DNA of 35,056 nucleotides from CAZMSQ01 sp964569025 (lineage in GTDB: Bacteria > Bacteroidota > Bacteroidia > Chitinophagales > Saprospiraceae), in contig CAZMSQ010000023.1 of assembly GCA_964569025.1 (NCBI GenBank), positions 1-35,056 on the forward strand. The letters run 5' to 3'. Made by a program: the position numbers and the translations under genes. This document shows, one piece after another, positions 26,601 to 33,173 of this stretch; position 1 is the stretch's first letter, and each line of letters starts with the position of its first letter. A model generated the notes under the pieces. That model saw only the letters and a program-made list of their open reading frames with translations. It made no database searches and was not told the origin of the DNA.

Positions 26601-27553
26601 AGGTCTGCCAGCCAGAGGTGCTCTACCCCAAGCTTCAGTGCACTCAGATAGACATCGCTTCCGAGCGAGACCCCGGGCGCAGAATCCACCATGATTTCAA
26701 ACATATTGCCACGCTCGCAGGCATTATCAGGAATCGGGAGAATGGTTGGACATGGGCTCGGGTTCGGAAGTCTGGTGGCAGCATGAGTAGGTGTTGACCA
26801 GGAGCTGGTATCAGATGCGCAGAGGGTTCTGACGCGAATCTGGTAAGCGGTTGCCGGACTGAGTCCTGTCACGGTTGCAGTAGTCGTATCAACACTCAGA
26901 ACTGGCAGTGCGAGCTGTCCGGACAGCGCATTCCTGACTTCCAGATTCCACAATCCGGATACCGGCGGGGCACCATCCTGCCAGCTCACCTCCAAGGAAT
27001 TGACTGTCACAGAGGTATTTTCCACCTGAGTGGGCACCTGACAAGGTGCAGACTCAATAACAGGCAGAATGCACCATTCAGAAAGCACACCAGTATCGCC
27101 TTGATATTGGTCTGTGATGCGGAGTATCCATGCTCCCGCAGCTGGTTCAAACAACAAGTCTGATAGCTGGCCATCTGGAGAAGCGGCATATCCCGTCAGA
27201 GAATCCTGACAGGTGAGCAGAGCCGATGAGTCGGAGAAGGTGATGTCAATGGAATTTGACAAGGGGCAGCGGTTTTGCAGAAGAGAAACCACTCTGCCAG
27301 CAGGGCTCTGGAGTTCAATCCAGAGGTCGGCAAGAAACTCATGTGTGAGGGACAGGCTGACTTCGAGATTTGTGATGATTTGGTCAGGTGCTGCCGTCAG
27401 GTAGACGGTGTCTTCTATTGTTTTGGCATCGGGAAGTGGCAGAGGCCCTGACATCCCTGAGGGTCCGCACTGCTGAGCCACAGCGCCACTCATTGTGAGC
27501 AGGATGGCAAGAGCCGTGAACAGGATTGAATGGACGGTGACCCTTCCCCACAT
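20687..27553 (-). CDS. Giant T9SS-secreted adhesin-like protein with P-domains, FN3 and SprB repeats
   Basis: A 2288-residue exported protein. ATG 27553 gives a clean signal peptide (VTVHSILFTALAILL, cut near AVA-QQ). Approximate layout: proprotein-convertase P-domain 30-168; fibronectin III 170-262; second P-domain 278-424; second FN3 425-530; MAM/jelly-roll-like domain 535-705 (FGDIALDELVFFG); MopE-like Ca-binding segment 712-775 (DADGDGFGSDQG, GIDENCNGLIDD); Ig-like region 776-1035; about 15 SprB-type repeats 1040-2190; type IX sorting domain 2205-2288 (MPNPTDGQVTLQV ... RLPSGVYFMVLTDKSG). Type IX secretion with surface attachment is implied by the last domain. SprB in Flavobacterium is the gliding adhesin, but repeats of this kind also occur in non-gliders. 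Its stop is 23 bases from that of the ABC-F gene. Confidence 0.93.
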   Translation of the reverse strand: MWGRVTVHSILFTALAILLTMSGAVAQQCGPSGMSGPLPLPDAKTIEDTVYLTAAPDQIITNLEVSLSLTHEFLADLWIELQSPAGRVVSLLQNRCPLSNSIDITFSDSSALLTCQDSLTGYAASPDGQLSDLLFEPAAGAWILRITDQYQGDTGVLSEWCILPVIESAPCQVPTQVENTSVTVNSLEVSWQDGAPPVSGLWNLEVRNALSGQLALPVLSVDTTTATVTGLSPATAYQIRVRTLCASDTSSWSTPTHAATRLPNPSPCPTILPIPDNACERGNMFEIMVDSAPGVSLGSDVYLSALKLGVEHLWLADLDISLTSPQGSTVVISSDNGGSGDHLGIPTDSTCQVVTTFSSSSCDPVSVKDGVAPFLGTYAPEQSLEGLNDGNSPIGIWTLTICDDSGDDAGFLRYAELVFRPLSCAPPEELFVQSSGPDSLSLSWESPPNCSGFILEYGPPGSPPGTDSVPGSGASSVVFIPCPAPQPFVLGGLDERTEYEITLRAVCSVGGFSENACPIITQTLCRTVAITAVETFDDQGECGNSCLDKCQLTGLWNNVPSDGLDWLVNSGPTPSPKTGPESGLNGHGRYVYLEASDPCAGSDVAVLQSNCLTVDAPEPGCHFSFHTYMSGEDAGALRLEVSPNSGVSWLPLFEIEGDQGLGWNRHYIDLSVFNKDTIQLRFVGSKGDGPFGDIALDELVFFGVSDLGPPQVPVYPDADGDGFGSDQGAILICRDMAPAGFVFLGGDCNDDNPDINPASEELPCNGIDENCNGLIDDLPIPPPLTSGDSVCFGKEATLTGVSGFGGVLYWFETINSPNPIDTGIEISVLPDMDRVYFVSEQVLAKGCMSIRVPVTVKVFPQPNLVVPDSLIWCEGQEITIDDLIVTDAGGTGLFPQWYVSYPISSSNVFDNPVTVNEDRIFPAVLEAPGGCSDTAFLSVQADPYPAVVIPGPDTVVLCSGKQALIGSEVTYTGDQSLHYLWTGGFTETELAIVGSSQPGSGTAYGLTVTTTTGCMASDTVIAITEPALSLISVQSVEPVSICGASDGRIEVTVLNGQPPYTMTWEGPVSGQAIGSSMLVADFLTQGAYRLTVTDQSGANCPFALPIQVIDGPQIQVNAVSIEPESCPGTADGSIALYITGGAPDILWSTGSTNATIENLNPGFYSVTLSDINCQLTLDSLEVTAPFPLELVNSLSTPVRCYGGADGSVSISADGGTLPYQVSWSDGQQGLQRSDLTGGLYQFTLTDSRGCSIIEAIEVHEPPSLDFYFSQFLPISCFGNSDGRISIAPQGGVAPYTIDWSDGSSLFDRVDLPVGMYGFTLKDEAGCEAFSGPVELTGPDSLTLVIDSLRPASCNAAEDGYLRVKAEGGTPGYAFIWDIGFSGPVLSQLPADTYGVRVIDANGCFVDSDPILVPGPQILSFSPAQITNPTCIGRNDGILELIPSGGQPPYTQEWSTGNTGPVLDGLSAGMYSCTLTDVNGCELVSQVFELVQPQVVSLSIDAIHDARCAGNIDGSLFLSVAGGLAPYAYMWSDGSTQQDRTQLGAGTYSVTVSDLQGCRREANQLSIHEPEPIDIQVVNIEHVVCSGQENGSIDILPTGGTPPYTFSWNTTATTEDISGLPEGVYKTTVLDKNGCALTSDPLVVTEPPPLEVEVISVEAVNCNGGDGGSADVEVSGGEPPYTYAWSDGSTQQDLMQVTAGIYSLIVSDLRNCKTILPALQITNPTDSFFIEIDSIRPVTCFGSSDGYIGAQISGGQPPYEFLWNTGNDSSLVIQGAKSGKYTLTATDANGCQAFSSIINLQNPPPLSVAIDSIVQPSCNGELDGQIYITASGAGGFRYAWLDGVGDTVSTERDLSGAGAGEFRCLIADSFGCEVYSVPVSLTWPAPPMISVVQIHPSCPGDSTGSVSVSASGGKPGYSFAWNHGAIGPLATQLGTGIYSVTLTDASGCTVISDDLFVPVKPGEPLKDSLKIVKGVSCHGGNDGRIELHISGGISPYTVLWSHGDTGQEVEALFAGMYQATVTDFQGCSVMTDVATLNEPAEPLQWHITELVDNVCPGTAEGVIEIEIDGGMPPYSLVWNTGATGSSLSSLPEGYYQVQVIDDNGCEFLPPPIYVDGPPPFQIGLSVQPSSPSAPTGKASVAVIGGSPPYTFLWDAAAGSQDSSVAVQLTPGSYTLSITDFAGCDTSVTVEIPLATSISDLTTHTWVELMPNPTDGQVTLQVTTLPKPMQTQIAVLDARGTPVHVLDTVLQSGATLELSFNRLPSGVYFMVLTDKSGGETQTFRIVKIPR
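20985..24435 (-). repeat. Array of about 15 SprB-type protein repeats
   Basis: Repeats of about 75-80 residues share the pattern C-x(3)-DG-x-I, GGxPPYxxxWSxG, LxxGxYxVTVxDxxGC. I count 15, beginning at SICGASDGRIEV and ending at SYTLSITDFAGC; number 2 lacks part of the PPY motif and number 15 lacks the first Cys. The repeats have diverged at the DNA level, so this is an old protein repeat and not recent tandem duplication, although pairs such as WSDGSTQQD occur twice. Confidence 0.88.
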
Positions 27554-27574
27554 GACGCACCGGTTTTTGTTATA

Positions 27575-27582
27575 CAAATTTA
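27575..27582 (-). promoter_or_regulatory. Bacteroidota -7 element for the giant SprB-repeat gene
   Basis: On the minus strand TAAATTTG matches TAnnTTTG and ends 21 bases before the ATG at 27553. No TTG is seen at the expected -33 distance, so the promoter may be weak or regulated. Confidence 0.5.
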
Positions 27583-27612
27583 ACGAATTTCTCCGAGGCT
27601 TTTGAATGCCGG

Positions 27613-27641
27613 TTGCCTGCAGTTCGGACTTGTTATCTTTG
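27613..27641 (+). promoter_or_regulatory. Bacteroidota promoter for the polytopic membrane protein
   Basis: TATCTTTG (27634-27641) matches TAnnTTTG, with TTG at 27613-27615 and an 18-base spacer, close to the Bacteroidota consensus. Transcription would begin near 27648, giving a leader of about 17 bases before ATG 27665. It is divergent from the promoter of the SprB gene, 52 bases away. Confidence 0.55.
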
Positions 27642-27664
27642 CCGCAGACGCTCAATGTGCACTT

Positions 27665-29131
27665 ATGTGGAAATCTAGTTTTGTCATATTCATTGTCGTG
27701 ACGATTGCTCTTGCCAACATGCTGCTGGTCAATGACTATGCAATGCCGGTATGCGGGGCTGAGACCACACTGATGGCCGACGGGCAGGGCCGGTCCTCAC
27801 CGGCTTCGATTTCCCAGTGGCTTGTCTGGAAAACGGAAGCTCTGGCACCTGACGGCAACATGCTTTTCTGGATGCGCCTTCCGGGTGTTATTTTGGTGAC
27901 ACTACTGTTGTTGGTGTGGTTTGTTGTTGGCAAAAAACTGCTTGGTCGAGGTCTAGCAGGTATGGCAACACTGGCTATGAGCAGCATGATAGCCACCCCG
28001 ATGCTCGCCAAGACCGCCAGCGGTGATGGGTTGCTGATGATGGTTACTGCTTTGCAGATGTTATTTCTGATGGCTGCTCTCAAACAAAAGCGTCCTGTTT
28101 GGAAAGCGGGTTACTGGATATGTGCCATAGTTCTGCTTCAGACTGCCTTCCTCCCTGCCATTTTGTGGGCTTTGGCCAGCGGTTTCATTCTTCAGTTTGC
28201 CTCACCATTCAGGTCACAATTGAAAGGACTTTTTTATTGGCTCGGCTGGACATCCCTTGCAATTGGAGGATTTTCAATTGGGCTTCATACGCTGCCTCAA
28301 GATGAGCTGCTTTGGATCAGTTTCTCATCCACTCACCTTGCAGGCTGGGTCGTTTTCTTCTTCATCGGGCTGGTTCCGTGGCTTGGGTACCTTCCCGCTG
28401 CTCTTGCCGAGATGATTGCCCAACTGAAAAAGAAAGAGGAGATGGCCATATTCACGGCTGTCTGGCTTGCAGGAGCTCTGGCATCAGGGACCGCAGCTCT
28501 CCTTCCGGTTATTGCGTTTATGGCCGCTCGTCAGGCACTGCGGTATTTTCATGTCGGCTATCCTCGCGCGGCATGGGTCAGGACTGGCTTTATCATTCAG
28601 CAGCTTATCCTCTTTCTGGTGGCCTTCTTTTTTCTGCTCCAGAGCACCAGCTCCTTCGGTGCCAGCGGTTTTCGCCAGGCCATGTTTGTCGCACTGATGC
28701 TCTGGGCACCCGGCCTCGGGGTGCTCATCGGCCTGTTCACGCGCAAGGTGGGACTGACGTGGGGGAGTCTCCTGGCAGGCGGGCTTCTCCCGGTGCTATT
28801 TGGGCTGATTTTGTATGTTCCCCTCATTGAATCCCGCCGTATGCTTCCAAATACCCTCATCTCTGTACTCAAGAGTACGGGCATATCAAACCTCATCTTG
28901 ATTGACACCGATGCTCATCGGAAAAATCAGCTGGAAATCATGATTGAGCGCACAGGAATTACAATTACTCAGCAAGCTGAGTCCCCCGACAGTATTCCCC
29001 CTCAGAGTGCCCTTCTCAGGGCATTCCAGGCCTCACAGCCAGCTCCAAACCATTCTCAGGCAGATACGATTGACTGGTGGACCAACTCAGGTATGAAGCG
29101 ATTCGAACTCCTCAGCAATCAGCCGTATTGA
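27665..29131 (+). CDS. Polytopic membrane protein, degenerate glycosyltransferase-39/ArnT-like
   Basis: A 488-residue integral membrane protein with about ten hydrophobic segments. Part of it, FWMRLPGVILVTLLLLVWFV followed by GRGLAGMATLAMSSMIATPM and GDGLLMMVTALQMLFL, resembles the GT-C transferases of the PMT/ArnT group. The acidic DE-x-R/Y type motif expected in the first periplasmic loop is not evident (the region reads CGAETTLMADGQ), so catalysis is uncertain. The C-terminal 80 residues are soluble and polar. ATG 27665 is chosen over TTG 27602 because a promoter element lies between them. It could be a surface-glycan enzyme serving the neighbouring adhesin, but that is inference. Confidence 0.6.
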   Translation: MWKSSFVIFIVVTIALANMLLVNDYAMPVCGAETTLMADGQGRSSPASISQWLVWKTEALAPDGNMLFWMRLPGVILVTLLLLVWFVVGKKLLGRGLAGMATLAMSSMIATPMLAKTASGDGLLMMVTALQMLFLMAALKQKRPVWKAGYWICAIVLLQTAFLPAILWALASGFILQFASPFRSQLKGLFYWLGWTSLAIGGFSIGLHTLPQDELLWISFSSTHLAGWVVFFFIGLVPWLGYLPAALAEMIAQLKKKEEMAIFTAVWLAGALASGTAALLPVIAFMAARQALRYFHVGYPRAAWVRTGFIIQQLILFLVAFFFLLQSTSSFGASGFRQAMFVALMLWAPGLGVLIGLFTRKVGLTWGSLLAGGLLPVLFGLILYVPLIESRRMLPNTLISVLKSTGISNLILIDTDAHRKNQLEIMIERTGITITQQAESPDSIPPQSALLRAFQASQPAPNHSQADTIDWWTNSGMKRFELLSNQPY

Positions 29132-29160
29132 GGTCACTTGTTACTTGACCATGTTTTTTT
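29132..29160 (+). terminator. Possible terminator after the membrane-protein gene
   Basis: GGTCA (29132-29136) pairs with TGACC (29146-29150) over a 9-base loop, followed by ATGTTTTTTT. The stem is only 5 bp but the T-run is strong. The remaining leader to rpoD (to 29355) holds a second small hairpin (CACACG 29214-29219 with CGTGTG 29229-29234) and no TAnnTTTG element. Confidence 0.5.
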
Positions 29161-29355
29161 ATATGCCGGGAAACTTTTTCCTGCGCAATGGTGTAATATG
29201 GTTGAAAGAACAGCACACGGCAAAATAGCGTGTGATGCTTAGAAAATTTTTGCCAGATCCCATCTGAGCAAAATTAAATTTTCTGCAACTCTTCTTTTAT
29301 CAATTTTTTACGGGGAGTTCAGAGAAAAGCTCAACAAACCAATAAAGCATTCGAC

Positions 29356-30225
29356 ATGCGTCAGTTAAAAATCACAAACAAGATTACCGCACGGGAGAGC
29401 CTTTCTCTTGACAAGTACCTGATTGACATCGGGAAAATTCCGATGCTCACTGCTGACGAGGAAGCGGACCTTGCCCGCAAAATTCGCGAAGGAGATGACA
29501 AGGCGCTCGAGAAACTGACCAATTCCAATCTCCGATTTGTCGTTTCAGTGGCCAAGCAGTACCAGAATCAGGGCTTATCGCTGATTGACCTGATCAATGA
29601 AGGCAATGTCGGCCTTATCAAGGCTGCGAAGCGATTTGATGAAACCAAAGGCTTTAAGTTTATCTCCTATGCAGTCTGGTGGATTCGCCAGAGCATTTTG
29701 CAGGCCATCGTTGAGCACTCGCGTCTCGTCAGAATGCCGGTGAATAAAATTGGATCATACAGCAAAGTCAATTCAGCTCACCTAGCTTTCGTCCAGGAGT
29801 TTGAGCGGGAGCCAACCAATGAGGAGCTGGCCGAGATTCTGGGGATACCGACCCGTGATGTTTCACTCATGCTGCGGGGAAGTGGCAGGCATGTCTCATT
29901 TGATGCTCCCATCGGCGGTGAAGGGAATGAAGGCACTATGCTGGAGGTCGTACCCAATGAAGATGAAGGCCTGAACCCTGAAACTACCCTGATGTCTCAG
30001 TCCCTGAAACAGGAAGTCGAAAATGGCTTGAACATGTTGACGCCCAGAGAACGGGATGTCATCGCTGCATACTTTGGCCTTTACGGCAAGCAAGCACTGA
30101 CCCTCGAAGAGATAGGAGACCTGTTCGGCCTTACCCGGGAACGGGTCAGGCAAATCAAGGAGCGTGCAATTCGCAGATTGCGGAAATCTTACAACCGCAA
30201 TAACCTCCGTTCATTTCTGGGCTAA
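29356..30225 (+). CDS. rpoD: RNA polymerase primary sigma factor (sigma-ABfr type)
   Basis: A 289-residue sigma-70 of the short Bacteroidota type, lacking region 1.1 and the non-conserved insert. It begins MRQLKITNKITARESLSLDK, the standard start. Region 1.2/2 follows: YLIDIGKIPMLTADEE, LRFVVSVAKQYQNQGLSLID, LINEGNVGLIKAAKRFD, and 2.3/2.4 GFKFISYAVWWIRQSILQAI. Region 3 and region 4 (LTPRERDVIAAYFGLYG, LTLEEIGDLFGLTRERVRQI) are complete. This factor recognises the TTTG/TAnnTTTG promoters, several of which are visible nearby. A 224-base leader precedes it; monocistronic. Confidence 0.97.
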   Translation: MRQLKITNKITARESLSLDKYLIDIGKIPMLTADEEADLARKIREGDDKALEKLTNSNLRFVVSVAKQYQNQGLSLIDLINEGNVGLIKAAKRFDETKGFKFISYAVWWIRQSILQAIVEHSRLVRMPVNKIGSYSKVNSAHLAFVQEFEREPTNEELAEILGIPTRDVSLMLRGSGRHVSFDAPIGGEGNEGTMLEVVPNEDEGLNPETTLMSQSLKQEVENGLNMLTPRERDVIAAYFGLYGKQALTLEEIGDLFGLTRERVRQIKERAIRRLRKSYNRNNLRSFLG

Positions 30226-30317
30226 CCACCGCAGGATTTCCGGGTGAGGTTTCAGGTGCTTCCTAACCATTTTCACGATCATTTGCATATGATATCTGAT
30301 ATTGAACTGAATCAGTC

Positions 30318-30325
30318 TATCTTTG
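30318..30325 (+). promoter_or_regulatory. Bacteroidota -7 element for the unknown membrane-anchored gene
   Basis: TATCTTTG, identical to the element at 27634, lies 27 bases before ATG 30353. The predicted start of transcription is near 30332. No well-spaced TTG -33 element is present. Confidence 0.5.
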
Positions 30326-30352
30326 TATGCGAATCGATATGAGTGCCCCGCT

Positions 30353-31033
30353 ATGAGTTTTTTATCTGCCCTGCTTTCACTGGTTGGTTTTTTCGTCGTG
30401 TCTGTCGTCGGACTGTATGTTCTGATTCAGTACATCGCCAATTTTCAGCCGGGTCTCAAGAAATTGAGCCGGGACGTCAAAAAAATGGCCCGCACACTTG
30501 AGGCAGAGCGGGAAACGCTGATTCCATTTGACAGAGAGGAAATGAACCTGCTGTCATTTAACCAAGTTGATCAATCCCGAAAGAAAGGAGTGGTCACGAC
30601 TCACACGGGTGTGCTGACAACGATTTATCACGAACCAGTCATTTCCTATTCATACCGCAAGTATCCTGGCAATCCGGTTTCTGCCGTTTTGTGTGCCCAA
30701 ACCAAGACCCATGAGTTTGTGTACATTCTCAAAAAGGGAAAGGTATTCATGGAGGTAGACGGATCTCCACTCGGTGAGCTCAGGGACCAGTCGAGGCTAT
30801 ACGGTGCCCGAAATCAGCAGTTACTTGCCAGGATAGAGCGAGAGGCCAGTGACGAGTTATTGCCCGTCACCATCTTGAACCGGGAGGTGGGCCGGCTTGC
30901 AAAACCCAGTCAGTCAGCCCACTCCAATACGCGGGCTTTCCAGGTATTGGGGCAGATGGAAGATGAAGAACGGCTCATTCTCCTGAGCCTCACCATCCTT
31001 GAAGCTGTTTCAGCTCATGTGGAAAACAAATAG
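30353..31033 (+). CDS. Membrane-anchored protein of unknown function
   Basis: I do not recognise a family. From ATG 30353 the product has 226 residues: one membrane helix at about 5-28 (LLSLVGFFVVSVVGLYVL), a charged helical stretch (KKLSRDVKKMARTLEAERE, about 40-60), and a soluble, beta-rich domain (about 75-150) with ISYSYRKYPGNPVSAVLC and VYILKKGKVFMEVDG. The tail (about 150-226) looks helical and ends in EERLILLSLTILEAVSAHVE. An earlier TTG at 30323 would place the promoter inside the gene and is unlikely. It stands alone between rpoD and the convergent PD-(D/E)XK-like gene. It ends in TAG. Confidence 0.7.
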   Translation: MSFLSALLSLVGFFVVSVVGLYVLIQYIANFQPGLKKLSRDVKKMARTLEAERETLIPFDREEMNLLSFNQVDQSRKKGVVTTHTGVLTTIYHEPVISYSYRKYPGNPVSAVLCAQTKTHEFVYILKKGKVFMEVDGSPLGELRDQSRLYGARNQQLLARIEREASDELLPVTILNREVGRLAKPSQSAHSNTRAFQVLGQMEDEERLILLSLTILEAVSAHVENK

Positions 31034-31053
31034 GAAAACTCTGGAACTTGCGC

Positions 31054-31683
31054 TCATTGTTCATCCCTGTGAATAGCCTGAATGCCTGAAAGGCTCTCTG
31101 GAATCTCATGACTTGACGATATTTCGCACTCCAGACTGAAGTCGGGCAATTGGTCTCTCAGAAATGGCGCAAAGACCTCTCTCACAGATGCAGTATACCT
31201 TTGAGTGATTTCACATCCTGGTATTTCAAGCCACAACACAATCCGCTTTGGCCGATGCACCTCACCTGCTCTGTGTAGATTTTGCCAGACCATCCACTCC
31301 CCCATCTGTGGGGCTCTTTTTCCAATTAATTGGGCCAGCCGTCTCCACACCCTAAACGTCCATTTTCTGGACAAATACCCTTCCACCACCTGAATGCCCA
31401 TCAGGGTATCAGCCATTTTTCGTCCGACGGCCTCAGCAAGTTCAGCAGGTGGAGGTAGCAGGTCCGGGGCATCAATACCGGGCTGAGAAGGCTTGCGGAA
31501 ATGCTTCACTTCCATGAGCGTCAGCACCCCTGCACTGTCAACCCAGATAAAGTCGGCACCCCTCATTCCGGCTCCGCTTATTGCCCGGAAATACGGATGT
31601 GCATCGTACTTGAGCACTTGCCAGTCTTTCGGAAAGGAAAATAGCAAGCCACTTTCATGAAACTGCTGTACCGAATGGCCCAT
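31054..31683 (-). CDS. PD-(D/E)XK nuclease-like protein
   Basis: A 209-residue soluble protein from ATG 31683 (MGHSVQQFHESG). Residues 40-62 show the restriction-nuclease-like core, MRGADFIWVDSAG then LTLMEVKHF, that is Asp44, 13 residues, then Glu58-x-Lys60. This matches the D...ExK metal and catalytic triad. The rest has no recognised motif; a Trp-rich helical stretch (WTFRVWRRLAQLIG, WMVWQNLHRAG) lies at about 130-155. A nuclease role is therefore an inference from the motif alone. It is divergent from rarA, separated by 156 bases. No methylase or other restriction gene is present, so it is not an evident restriction-modification system. Confidence 0.55.
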   Translation of the reverse strand: MGHSVQQFHESGLLFSFPKDWQVLKYDAHPYFRAISGAGMRGADFIWVDSAGVLTLMEVKHFRKPSQPGIDAPDLLPPPAELAEAVGRKMADTLMGIQVVEGYLSRKWTFRVWRRLAQLIGKRAPQMGEWMVWQNLHRAGEVHRPKRIVLWLEIPGCEITQRYTASVREVFAPFLRDQLPDFSLECEISSSHEIPESLSGIQAIHRDEQ

Positions 31684-31839
31684 AAGGAGGTAATTGGTGG
31701 TCGGAAAAACGACGGTCTGTCTGAAAATAGTGCTTTTCGGCATGCCATGGGGTGTGAAACTGAAAAAATTGTTGTAACATACGGTGCTTTGTGTCTCCCA
31801 CCTGACTCAAGGAGTGGGCCAAGTCAGAATGAGAATTCA

Positions 31840-33114
31840 ATGAAACCACTTGCGGAACGCATGAGACCCCAGTCACTGGATGACTACCTCGGTCAGGACC
31901 ACCTGCTTGGGGAAGACGGTGTGTTGAGGATGGCAATCGCGAGGGGACGGATTCCTTCATTTATCCTCTGGGGTCCGCCCGGTGTTGGCAAAACCACTTT
32001 GGCCGGAATTCTTGCGCATACTCTCCAACGGCCTTTTTTCACCTTGAGTGCCATCAATTCTGGAGTCCGCGACATCCGTGACACCATTCAGAAGGCAGAC
32101 CGCCAGCGGTTTTTTGACCAACCAGGACCGGTATTGTTTATCGATGAAATTCATCGATTCAGCAAATCTCAACAGGATTCACTGCTCGGCGCAGTGGAGA
32201 AAGGCATCGTCACGCTGATAGGTGCGACAACTGAGAATCCCGGGTTTGAAGTCATACCAGCTCTGCTTTCCCGCTGTCAGGTGTATACCCTTGCTCCGCT
32301 GCATAAAGAACAACTCATCGCTTTGGTTCACAAAGCCCTCAGAGAAGACGACACGCTCAATAAACAGGACATCGTGATTGAAGAATACGATGCTTTGCTT
32401 GCTTATTCAGGGGGCGATGCCCGCAGGCTCTACAACGCCCTCGAGGTGGTGGTCCAGTCAGGCGATGCGAATTCTCCACAGCGCATTACCAATCAGATTG
32501 TCACAAGCCAGCTGCAGGAGCGTATCAGAATGTTCGATAAAGGGGGTGACTGGCACTACGACATGGCCAGTGCCATGATTAAGTCAATTCGCGGGGGTGA
32601 TCCTCACGCGGCTGTCTATTGGATGGCCCGGATGATAGAGGGAGGAGAAGATGCAAAATTTATTGCCCGTCGGCTGGTCATTGCGGCGGCTGAGGATATC
32701 GGCCTTGCCAACCCCAATGCCCTGCTGATGGCAACGACGGCCTTCCAGGCTGTGCAGGCAGTCGGCATGCCGGAAGGTCGGATTATTCTCTCTCAGGCAA
32801 TCATTTACCTGGCCACCTCTCCAAAAAGTAATTCAGCGTATCTGGCCATCAAAGACGCCCAAAAACTTGTCCGTGATAGCGGTGATCTGCCCATCCCGCT
32901 CCACCTGCGCAATGCTGCCAATCAACTGATGAAAACCCTTGACTATGGCGTAGGATATTTGTACCCGCATGATTTTCCGGGCAATTTCACACCTCAGGAA
33001 TACTTCCCGGAGGAACTCTCCGGTACAGTGTTATACCGACCCCAACAAAACCCGAATGAAGAGCGTTCTAACCAACACATGCAACGGTGGTGGAAAGACA
33101 AGACAGAAAAATGA
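31840..33114 (+). CDS. rarA: Replication-associated recombination AAA+ ATPase
   Basis: RarA (MgsA/Mgs1, WRNIP1 in eukaryotes) acts at stalled replication forks and interacts with SSB and the clamp loader. ATG 31840 gives 424 residues, the family length, and starts MKPLAERMRPQSLDDYLGQ, diagnostic of the family. Walker A is GPPGVGKT (45-52), Walker B LFIDEIHRF (Asp102, Glu103), sensor 1 IGATTENP. The C-terminal tetramerisation region has AAEDIGLANPNAL and YGVGYLYPHDFPGNF. Longer frames back to 31657 run into the divergent gene and have no family similarity. ACAD follows after 59 bases. Confidence 0.97.
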   Translation: MKPLAERMRPQSLDDYLGQDHLLGEDGVLRMAIARGRIPSFILWGPPGVGKTTLAGILAHTLQRPFFTLSAINSGVRDIRDTIQKADRQRFFDQPGPVLFIDEIHRFSKSQQDSLLGAVEKGIVTLIGATTENPGFEVIPALLSRCQVYTLAPLHKEQLIALVHKALREDDTLNKQDIVIEEYDALLAYSGGDARRLYNALEVVVQSGDANSPQRITNQIVTSQLQERIRMFDKGGDWHYDMASAMIKSIRGGDPHAAVYWMARMIEGGEDAKFIARRLVIAAAEDIGLANPNALLMATTAFQAVQAVGMPEGRIILSQAIIYLATSPKSNSAYLAIKDAQKLVRDSGDLPIPLHLRNAANQLMKTLDYGVGYLYPHDFPGNFTPQEYFPEELSGTVLYRPQQNPNEERSNQHMQRWWKDKTEK

Positions 33115-33173
33115 GTACATAGAACCCGAAACAACAGACATGACAGAAACCACCCACACATTCACACACAAAA

